Assembly: GCA_013822245.1 (NCBI GenBank)
Contig: PNKE01000062.1
Coordinates: 1 to 39,130 of the forward strand
DNA length: 39,130 nucleotides
Reading direction: 5' to 3'
Origin: Candidatus Solibacter sp.
GTDB taxonomy: Bacteria > Acidobacteriota > Terriglobia > Bryobacterales > Bryobacteraceae
The position numbers and the translations under genes were made by a program. Of the stretch, positions 28,622 to 34,816 are shown piece by piece. Within the stretch, counting starts at the first letter, position 1, and each line of letters starts with the position of its first letter. The notes beneath the pieces are model-generated. The model did no database searches, was not told the origin of the DNA, and saw only the letters and a program-made list of their open reading frames with translations.

Positions 28622-29584
28622 TTAGCGCGCCGCGGCCGGCGCCGCATCGCCGCGCTTCGCCACCCGCTTGCCGCGCGTCGAGAACATCTGGTCCAGCGTC
28701 GCGGCCGGCACGGTCAGGGTGAACTTCGTCGAAGCGTCCGCGACCGAAACCTGCAGGCTGTCAGCCACTGGAACAACGGCGTCGGCGCCCGGCTTGCCGG
28801 CGTTCAGCCGGATCATGTTGGCCAGCATCCGCATGACGTCGGCCAGGGCCGCGGCGTCCTGGGCCGAGCGCGTCAGGATGTCGCCGGAGATCTCCATGTT
28901 CTCCGCGAACCGGACGCCGGCCGCCGCCTCGCGGATGGCCTCGATCGCCAGCCCGCCCGGCAGGATCTCATTCTGTCCAGGCTTGCCGACGCCCATCTCG
29001 CTCAGGCTGGCCGTGGAGACAAACCAGGCGTCCATCCCGCTCCATTCGGCGATCTTGGCAACCAGCCCGGCCGGCAGCTTCGGCGCACCCGACAACTTGG
29101 CGTCGATCGCCGCCTTCACCATCGCATCGCCGCCGAAGACCGCCAGCGTCGGATCCAGCATCGCAAAGCTGCCCTCGCTGGGCTTCGCCGCCTGCTTTGG
29201 CGTCCACACCTGGATCCCTTTATAAATGCTCGACTGCGCCCCTTGCGTCTCGGCCAGCCGCGTGATCTTCGAGATATCGAACGCGCCCCTCACCGCCACC
29301 AGCGCGTTGCCCGGCCCGGGCTTGCCTGCCGAGGCCATCACCACCGAGCGCAGATCGCGCCGCGGATCGAAACCGGTCTGCTCCACCAGCTTCTGGAACC
29401 CCGCGTCTTCCTGCTTCATCTCGTTCAGGATCTTCCGCCCGAACGCCGAATCCCTGGCCCTGTCGACATCCAGGCCCGACACCATGTGCGCCCCGGCCGG
29501 CACCAGGCCCAGCAATGCCTGATCGGCGCCGGGCGAAACCGCCGCGAAGACCGTGAGCGCGATTGCGTAACGGATGAGTTTCAT
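28622..29584 (-). CDS. Secreted protein of unknown function
   Basis: The product is 320 residues from the ATG at 29584, five to six bases after AGGAGAG; the longer frame begins inside the end of ribBA. MKLIRYAIALTVFAAVSPGA is a Sec signal peptide. The mature protein begins LLGLVPAGAHMVSGLDVDRA and contains a TGFDPRRDLRSVVMAS block and a short repeat of hydrophobic strands. It ends in an Ala-rich tail. I recognise the style from acidobacterial hypothetical proteins (somewhat DUF3352-like: a lipocalin-sized repeat that reports on a threshold per residue block), but cannot assign a function. It lies between ribBA and rpsU on the same strand with gaps of 68 and 45 bases. Confidence 0.7.
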   Translation of the reverse strand: MKLIRYAIALTVFAAVSPGADQALLGLVPAGAHMVSGLDVDRARDSAFGRKILNEMKQEDAGFQKLVEQTGFDPRRDLRSVVMASAGKPGPGNALVAVRGAFDISKITRLAETQGAQSSIYKGIQVWTPKQAAKPSEGSFAMLDPTLAVFGGDAMVKAAIDAKLSGAPKLPAGLVAKIAEWSGMDAWFVSTASLSEMGVGKPGQNEILPGGLAIEAIREAAAGVRFAENMEISGDILTRSAQDAAALADVMRMLANMIRLNAGKPGADAVVPVADSLQVSVADASTKFTLTVPAATLDQMFSTRGKRVAKRGDAAPAAAR

Positions 29585-29652
29585 CGTTTCTCTCCTATGC
29601 ACTTTTAACGCGGCCCACCCAGGTTGTGTTCCCAGGCCTGATGTTACAAGTT

Positions 29653-30798
29653 TCAATCCAGCGGCAGTTGCGCCGTGATTTCGATTCCAAAGCCCTCCAG
29701 CCCCACCACCTTGCGCGGGTGGTTGGTCAGCAGCCGGATCCGCTTCAGGCCCAGGTTGGACAGAATCTGCGCCCCGATGCCGGACTCATGCTGCAACTGC
29801 CGCTGCCCGGCGGGAGAAACATAGTGGTAGTGTTCCCGCGAGTGAGAAACCAGCCGCGGAAGGCAGCACGGCTCGTCGCTGGTAACCTGCCGGATGCCCG
29901 GACCCGTCTGATGAAGGTAGACGACAACGCCAGCGCCCTCGGCGGCCACTTTCTCCATAGCCCGCCGCAGCACCCGGCGGCAGTCGCATTCCGTCGAACC
30001 AAAGACGTCTCCGTAGGTACAACGAGTGTGCATTCTCACCAACACGTCGCCGGCCTTCGCAATGTCGCCATGGATCAGCGCCAGGTGGCTTTCCTGTACG
30101 CCTTCGGCCACCGAACTGTCGAACGAAACGGTCCTGAACTCGCCGATATCGTTCACCAGACGGCCTTCGGCCGACCGCCTGACGATCCGCTCATGCTCCA
30201 TCCGGTACCGGATGAGATCCGCCACCGAGATCAGCTTCAGCCCATGCCGCCGGCAGAACTCCACCAGATCCGGCATCCGCGCCATCGAGCCGTTGTCGTT
30301 CATGATTTCACAGATCACCCCGCCCGGCCGCATTCCGGCCAGCCGGGCCAGATCGACGGCCGCCTCGGTCTGCCCCGCCCTCACCAGCACGCCCCCCTCC
30401 CGCGCCCGCAGCGGGAACATATGCCCCGGCCGAGCCAGATCTTGCGGGCGCGAGTCCTCACGCATCACCACCTGGATGGTATGCGCGCGGTCGGCCGCCG
30501 AGATGCCGGTTGTAACCCCCGCGGCCGCGTCTATCGCCTCACAGAAAGCCGTGCCGAACCGCGAAGTATTCACCTGGCTCATCAACGGCAACTGCAGCCG
30601 TTCGCAGATCTCCGGCGCCAGGGCCAGGCAGACCAGCCCGCGCCCGTGCACGGCCATGAAGTTGATCGCCTCGGGCGTGGTCACCTCGGCGGCGATGGTG
30701 AGGTCGCCTTCGTTCTCGCGGTCCTCGTCGTCGACGACAACCAGCATCTTTCCCGCCCGGAAGTCTTCAAGGGCTTCCGGGATTGAGGCAAATGGCAT
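29653..30798 (-). CDS. ribBA: RibBA-like protein: DHBP synthase fused to a degenerate GTP cyclohydrolase II domain
   Basis: The product is 381 residues from the ATG at 30798; the longer frame is antisense to the next gene. Residues 1-200 are 3,4-dihydroxy-2-butanone-4-phosphate synthase, with DDEDRENEGDL (23-33), RPGHMFPLRAREGG (123-136) and ICEIMNDNGSMAR (162-174). Gln143 stands where many homologues have His in the GHTEA motif. Residues about 205-381 have the GTP cyclohydrolase II fold, with zinc cysteines 260, 271 and 273 (TRCTYGDVFGSTECDC) and the closing GIGAQILSNLGLKRIRLLTN. The GRGIGL motif is instead GPGIRQ (299-304), and the catalytic DxR before GIGAQIL is lost (QRQLQHES, 332-339). 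The C-terminal half is therefore probably not an active cyclohydrolase, as in RibBX proteins. No FMN riboswitch was recognised upstream. Confidence 0.9.
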   Translation of the reverse strand: MPFASIPEALEDFRAGKMLVVVDDEDRENEGDLTIAAEVTTPEAINFMAVHGRGLVCLALAPEICERLQLPLMSQVNTSRFGTAFCEAIDAAAGVTTGISAADRAHTIQVVMREDSRPQDLARPGHMFPLRAREGGVLVRAGQTEAAVDLARLAGMRPGGVICEIMNDNGSMARMPDLVEFCRRHGLKLISVADLIRYRMEHERIVRRSAEGRLVNDIGEFRTVSFDSSVAEGVQESHLALIHGDIAKAGDVLVRMHTRCTYGDVFGSTECDCRRVLRRAMEKVAAEGAGVVVYLHQTGPGIRQVTSDEPCCLPRLVSHSREHYHYVSPAGQRQLQHESGIGAQILSNLGLKRIRLLTNHPRKVVGLEGFGIEITAQLPLD

Positions 30799-30811
30799 AA
30801 TCGGATACGAT
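30783..30811 (+). promoter_or_regulatory. Sigma-70-type promoter for the PP2C phosphatase gene, overlapping the ribBA start
   Basis: TTGAGG at 30783-30788, a 17-base spacer and TACGAT at 30806-30811. Transcription would begin near 30818, eight bases before the ATG at 30826. The -35 lies inside the ribBA coding region, so the divergent transcripts share control DNA. Confidence 0.55.
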
Positions 30812-30825
30812 CTCCAATTTTTATT

Positions 30826-33378
30826 ATGAAACCCCTCCGGCATCCGCGCACTCCGGTCATCGTGCTGGTCCTGCTGTGTGTTCTGGTTGGCGCGTTCCAA
30901 TTGCGCACCAGCGTCGACCTGTATGGCTATATTACCGGTTCGGAGGGCTACCCCCGCTACCCGGTCGGGTTCAGCAGCCGGGACCTGAGCGTGTGGGGCG
31001 GGCGCGGCGACTCGCTCGCCCAGGCGGGCCTCCAAACCGGTGACCGTCTGGTCTCCATCGACGGCGCCGAGGTGCGCGGCCTCGCCGATCTGCACACTCC
31101 GCTGCGGCGGAAACGCGCCGGCGACACCGTCACCGCCACCGTGCTGCGCGGCGGGGTCCGCGTCGATGCGGTGCTGAAACTCGAAGCCGCTTCAAGCGCC
31201 CCGGGCGGACGCCGGGTGGGAACGGCCATGCGCAATCTGCAGAGCAAGTCCGGGCAGCCGCCCAGGGCTGGCGCGCCATCCGCGGCCGGCAAGAAGGACG
31301 CGGCCCCAGGTGAAGCGCCGCGGCGGCGACCCGCGCCGCTTGGCGCCGCTGAAACCACGCTGTTGATCATGACCGGCATCCTCACCGTCTGGTTCTGCTG
31401 CATCCTCGGCTTTTTTGTCGCCTTCCGCCGCCCCGCCGACGTTCTGGCCTGGGAGATGCTCGGCCTGTTGCTGGGCTTCGGACAGATGGTGGCCGGAGAA
31501 ACGGGATCGAACTACGCCTGGGGCCTCGCCTGGACGCTACCCGCCACCGCCTACATCACCTTCTTCTCCAACGCCTGGCCGGCGTTCCTTTTGTGGTTTG
31601 GCCTCGATTTTCCCGACCCGTCGTCGAAGAAGCGTTTTGCCGCCTGGCTGCGCTGGCCGCTCACCTTCGCCATCCTCCTGATCGCCGGGGCCAAGTCGCT
31701 CGGAACCACCGGCGCCGTCATCGATGTGGCCGCATTCACGCCGGTCAATCAGTTCAGCGACCTCCTGTCGCCCTGGTTTTTCTGGGTGACCGCCGCCGCC
31801 ATCGGCATCTTCTTCACCAACCTCGGCTACAAACGCGGCGCCATGACCGACCCCGACGGCCGCCGCCGGCTCCGCATGCTCTACGCCGGCGCCTCCGTCA
31901 GCCTTGCTCCCATCTTCGGGCTCCTGCTGGCGGCCAGAATCTGGGGCGGCAGCAACTTCATCCAGTGGACCCCCTGGACCTGGATCCCGCCCCTGCTGAT
32001 GCTCTCGCTGTTCCCCGTCACCCTGGCCTACGTCATCGTCGTCGAACGCGCCATGGAGGTCGGCTTCGTCATCCGCCAGGGACTCCAATATGCGTTGGCC
32101 ACGCGCGCCGTCTTCGCCGCCCAGGTGATCCTGACGGCGATTGTGATCTTCGCCGCGCTCAATGCGGCTTCGGAAGAGGACCTCCGCCGGCCCATGCGCA
32201 TGCAACTGTTCGCCCTGGCGATCATCGGCGTTCTGCTGCTCAGAAAGGCGGCAGAAAAGGCCCGTGTCTGGATCGACCGCAAGTTCTTCCGCGAACGCGT
32301 CGAGGCCGAACGCGTCCTCAGCGACCTCGGACAACAGGTCCGCCGCATCATGGATACCTCCACCCTGATCGAAACCGTCGCCAGCAGGATCTCCGCCGCT
32401 CTCCATGTGCCGCGCGTCGAACTCTCCCTCTCCCCCATGGGCGTGACCGCCTCCGGCGTCGAAATCGAAATCCCCCTCGAAGCCGGCGGGCGTAATCTGG
32501 GCTGGCTCCGCCTCGGCCCGAAAAAGAGCGAGGAGCCCTACTCCGGCTCCGACCGCAAACTCCTGGAAACCGTCGCCTCCCAAACCGCCCTGGCGCTGGA
32601 AAACCACCGCCTCGCCGGCGAGGTCGCCCGCGAAGCCGCCGCCCGCGAATTCTTCAATCGCGAGCTTGAAATCGCCCGCGAAGTCCAGGAACGCCTTCTT
32701 CCCCACCGCAAACCGGCCGTTGACGGTATCGAGTACGAGGGCCGCTGCCGCCCGGCGCAAAGCGTCGGCGGCGATTATTTCGAATACTTCATGCTCGGCA
32801 ACGACTCGCTCTGCCTCGCCGTCGGCGACGTCTCGGGCAAAGGCATTCCCGCCTCGCTCGTCATGGCCAGCCTCCAGTCCTCGCTCCGCGGACTCGTCTT
32901 CGGCGGCATCCAGCACCTCGCCGAACTTTTCGAAAAACTCAACGAACTCATCGACGAAGCCACCGCCAGAAACCGCTTCGCCACGCTCTGGTTCTGCCGC
33001 ATCGAACCCGTCTCCGGCCTGTTCACCTACACCAGCGCCGGCCATAACCCCGCGCTGCTGGTCCGCTCCGACGGCAGCTTCGAATGGCTCGACGTCCGCG
33101 GCATTGCCCTCGGCCTCGTCCGCCAGGCGGACTATCCCGTCGGCGCCGGGCGACTGCTTGAGGGCGACATCCTGGTCATCTACAGCGACGGCATCACCGA
33201 AGCCTTCAACCCCGCCGGCGACGAATACGGCGAGCAAAGGATGCTGGAGCTGATCGCGCGGAACCGCTCGGCCCCGGCCCAGGACATCCTCAATACCCTG
33301 TTCGAGGACGTCACAGCCTTTGCCGGCGCGGCTCCACAGCACGACGACATGACCGCCATCGTCCTCAAACGCGTCTGA
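30826..33378 (+). CDS. Membrane-bound PP2C-type (SpoIIE/RsbU) serine phosphatase with PDZ-like and GAF domains
   Basis: The 850-residue product contains, in order: an N-terminal helix (about 10-28); a PDZ-like domain (about 58-125, SLAQAGLQTGDRLVSIDGAE); a Pro/Ala-rich linker; and about seven to eight membrane helices (about 180-470). A GAF-like region follows (about 500-600), then a coiled coil with ELEIAREVQERLLP. The C-terminal PP2C domain (about 640-850) has VGGDYFEYF, VGDVSGKGIPASLVMA, TYTSAGHNPALL, YSDGITEAFNP and a final HDDMTAIVLKRV. The Asp residues in GGDYF, GDVSGKG, SDGITE and DDMT bind the paired metals. Such enzymes usually dephosphorylate anti-anti-sigma factors in partner-switching; no STAS or RsbW gene is adjacent. 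The gene diverges from ribBA with only 27 bases between starts. Its third codon positions favour C. Confidence 0.92.
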   Translation: MKPLRHPRTPVIVLVLLCVLVGAFQLRTSVDLYGYITGSEGYPRYPVGFSSRDLSVWGGRGDSLAQAGLQTGDRLVSIDGAEVRGLADLHTPLRRKRAGDTVTATVLRGGVRVDAVLKLEAASSAPGGRRVGTAMRNLQSKSGQPPRAGAPSAAGKKDAAPGEAPRRRPAPLGAAETTLLIMTGILTVWFCCILGFFVAFRRPADVLAWEMLGLLLGFGQMVAGETGSNYAWGLAWTLPATAYITFFSNAWPAFLLWFGLDFPDPSSKKRFAAWLRWPLTFAILLIAGAKSLGTTGAVIDVAAFTPVNQFSDLLSPWFFWVTAAAIGIFFTNLGYKRGAMTDPDGRRRLRMLYAGASVSLAPIFGLLLAARIWGGSNFIQWTPWTWIPPLLMLSLFPVTLAYVIVVERAMEVGFVIRQGLQYALATRAVFAAQVILTAIVIFAALNAASEEDLRRPMRMQLFALAIIGVLLLRKAAEKARVWIDRKFFRERVEAERVLSDLGQQVRRIMDTSTLIETVASRISAALHVPRVELSLSPMGVTASGVEIEIPLEAGGRNLGWLRLGPKKSEEPYSGSDRKLLETVASQTALALENHRLAGEVAREAAAREFFNRELEIAREVQERLLPHRKPAVDGIEYEGRCRPAQSVGGDYFEYFMLGNDSLCLAVGDVSGKGIPASLVMASLQSSLRGLVFGGIQHLAELFEKLNELIDEATARNRFATLWFCRIEPVSGLFTYTSAGHNPALLVRSDGSFEWLDVRGIALGLVRQADYPVGAGRLLEGDILVIYSDGITEAFNPAGDEYGEQRMLELIARNRSAPAQDILNTLFEDVTAFAGAAPQHDDMTAIVLKRV

Positions 33379-33403
33379 GCATCGGCACGCCCCGGCGGAG
33401 TTG

Positions 33404-33433
33404 TTGCGGTCATCACCCCGAATTCGCTACCAT
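33404..33433 (+). promoter_or_regulatory. Promoter of tRNA-Pro
   Basis: TTGCGG at 33404-33409, an 18-base spacer, and TACCAT at 33428-33433. The predicted start, near 33440, is about 16 bases before the tRNA. Confidence 0.5.
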
Positions 33434-33455
33434 CTGAGTGTCCGCGGCAAAGGTT

Positions 33456-33533
33456 CGGGGCGTGGCTCAGCCTGGTTAGAGCGCCTGGTTCGGGACCAGG
33501 AGGTCGGTGGTTCAAATCCACTCGCCCCGACCA
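33456..33533 (+). tRNA. tRNA-Pro (anticodon CGG)
   Basis: A full cloverleaf of 78 bases. The acceptor CGGGGCG pairs with CGCCCCG, and the D stem GCTC pairs with GAGC. The anticodon stem CCTGG/CCAGG encloses TTCGGGA with anticodon CGG at 33491-33493. The T stem GGTGG/CCACT has loop TTCAAAT and one G-U pair. The discriminator is A and the CCA end is encoded (33531-33533). Proline identity follows from the anticodon. Confidence 0.97.
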
Positions 33534-33540
33534 TATTTAC

Positions 33541-33572
33541 AGGGCCTCTGTGCTAAATGCATACGAGGCCCT
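33541..33572 (+). terminator. Hairpin terminator of tRNA-Pro
   Basis: AGGGCCTC at 33541-33548 pairs with GAGGCCCT at 33565-33572 around a 16-base loop, starting eight bases after the tRNA. The following T content is low, so termination may be incomplete. Confidence 0.6.
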
Positions 33573-33608
33573 TCCCGCTAGAGAGCCCACAGAAAACCGT
33601 TCAGAGGG

Positions 33609-33614
33609 TATTCT
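33609..33614 (+). promoter_or_regulatory. -10 element TATTCT six bases before the HEPN gene start
   Basis: TATTCT ends six bases before the ATG at 33621. As with the genes at 4357 and 34817, the transcript would begin at or next to the start codon. A GAGGG about 12 bases before the ATG is too far to be an ideal ribosome site. No clear -35. Confidence 0.45.
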
Positions 33615-33620
33615 GTAGAA

Positions 33621-34379
33621 ATGGCCGTAGCAGACCCCAACGCCCTGGCACTCGCCAAACGAGCTCTCGATGCGCAGAAACTCACCTACGTAGAGTCTGA
33701 CGAACAATACATGACCAGACTGGAGTGTCAGGTCGGCCTGAACAAAGCAACTCTGCGGGTGTCGAGTAAAGGTGCGCTCGATGTACAAGGCCCAGCGTCT
33801 CCCTTGAAGGAGCATATGCAGAAGATCGCGGACGCCGTGAAGAACGGCACACCGCTTCCCGCCCAGCTTCCTACCGATATCGACCAACTGATGGCAACGC
33901 TGAACCAGCAGGTGCCGAATTGCGATCCGGTTATCTGCGCCTACATTGAGGAAGCCATCCGCTGTTACAAGGCGGATGCGCTACTGTCGTGCGCGTTTGT
34001 GCTCGGGGCTGCCTCCGAGAAGGCGGTGGGCCTTCTGGTGCAGGCGTTCGGTGCTGCTATCGGCGACGCTGCGAACCGGGCCAATTATGAGTCAAAGACC
34101 AACCGCAAGATGATCTCGGTGCAGTACGACGAATTCGTGACCCGGTTTAAGAGTTGCAAGTCGAAGCCGGTCACCCCACCATTGAACCAGGACGTGGATA
34201 CCATGCTCGGCACGGCCTTCCAGTTTTACCGGATGACGCGCAATGAAGTTGGGCACCCAGAGATTGTGCCCAATCTGGCGAAGCCTGTGCTCCACGCGAA
34301 CATCGCCCAAATGACAGTCTACCTTGAGCGCATCTACGGCCTGATAGCCCATTTTCAGACCAACGGTGTTGTGCTCTAA
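33621..34379 (+). CDS. HEPN-motif protein with a separate N-terminal domain, possible RNase or defence protein
   Basis: The product is 252 residues. The N-terminal part (about 1-75) has strands such as RLECQVGLNKATLRVSSKGA and ALDVQGPASPLKEHMQKIAD. These suggest a small alpha/beta domain, perhaps TBP-like as at the N-terminus of RNase HIII, but this is a guess from pattern. The C-terminal part (about 100-252) is helical, with YIEEAIRCYKADALLSCAFV and the motif RNEVGH: Arg207, polar Asn208, four residues, His212. That is the RX4-6H signature of HEPN domains, many of which are ribonucleases of toxin-antitoxin, abortive-infection or CRISPR systems. No nucleotidyltransferase-type antitoxin is adjacent. 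The gene follows tRNA-Pro by 87 bases and its codon use is less G/C-biased than its neighbours, suggesting acquisition. Nuclease activity is unproven. Confidence 0.65.
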   Translation: MAVADPNALALAKRALDAQKLTYVESDEQYMTRLECQVGLNKATLRVSSKGALDVQGPASPLKEHMQKIADAVKNGTPLPAQLPTDIDQLMATLNQQVPNCDPVICAYIEEAIRCYKADALLSCAFVLGAASEKAVGLLVQAFGAAIGDAANRANYESKTNRKMISVQYDEFVTRFKSCKSKPVTPPLNQDVDTMLGTAFQFYRMTRNEVGHPEIVPNLAKPVLHANIAQMTVYLERIYGLIAHFQTNGVVL

Positions 34380-34412
34380 AGCCATTTTGTGGCTGGAGTA
34401 GTGAACTCGCCA

Positions 34413-34472
34413 ACCGCCCGCTAGGGAAGCCCATCACCGCTCCAGGTAAAACGACAACGGGTAGCGGGCGGT
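34413..34472. repeat. Perfect 11-bp inverted repeat with 38-base spacer
   Basis: ACCGCCCGCTA at 34413-34423 and its exact complement TAGCGGGCGGT at 34462-34472. It lies 33 bases after the HEPN gene and could be its terminator stem or the remains of a small mobile element. It was compared with integron attC sites and does not fit. Confidence 0.6.
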
Positions 34473-34528
34473 CAGCGTCTGCAGGCCAGCAACCAAGGAG
34501 AAGGCGGGGACTGCCTACGGGAACTCGT

Positions 34529-34795
34529 TTATGCCACGGCTGCGGCCATGACCGGCATCGCCGCACGCGGGATGCGCTCACGCGTCACGGGTTGCCCGGC
34601 GTAGCGCTCGGTTTCGTAGACGATCCACGCCTCGTGCGTCGCCCCCAGCTTCAGCGTCTTCCGCTCCAGGGTACGCATCCGCACCGGGACCGGCAGCAGC
34701 TCAAACCCGGACGCAATCCAAGGTTTGAGCGCAGTAAGCTCGTCAAGCGAAGAAGCACGGGCTGGAGTGAAGTTCGAGCGCGTGGTTGCGGTGAG
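34529..34795 (-). pseudogene. Remnant of an unrecognised protein-coding gene, 5' end missing
   Basis: On the minus strand this frame reads like real protein, for example LTALKPWIASGFELLPVPVR and LGATHEAWIVYETERYAGQP, and ends cleanly at TAA (34529-34531). Good codons stop near 34795, with no ATG, GTG or TTG in a suitable place. The first ATG inside would give only about 50 residues, and the frame then runs into the promoter and start of the divergent ATPase gene. It is best explained as the 3' end of a gene cut off by rearrangement. The family was not recognised. Together with the HEPN gene and inverted repeat it fits a small acquired or decaying segment behind tRNA-Pro. Confidence 0.4.
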
Positions 34796-34803
34796 AAGAC
34801 TCG

Positions 34804-34809
34804 TACAAT
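34804..34809 (+). promoter_or_regulatory. -10 element TACAAT, leaderless configuration for the ATPase gene
   Basis: TACAAT ends seven bases before the ATG at 34817. The earlier ATG at 34808 overlaps this element and is therefore unlikely to be used. No ribosome site and no good -35 at the usual distance. Confidence 0.5.
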
Positions 34810-34816
34810 GTTCTTG

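Noticed and set aside
30799-30825. FMN riboswitch controlling ribBA
   Set aside because: The leader region is only 27 bases before the divergent gene, with no room for the element and no match.
34409-34476. Integron attC recombination site after the HEPN gene
   Set aside because: The inverted repeat has a suitable length, but the outer boxes do not fit RYYYAAC and GTTRRRY on either strand.
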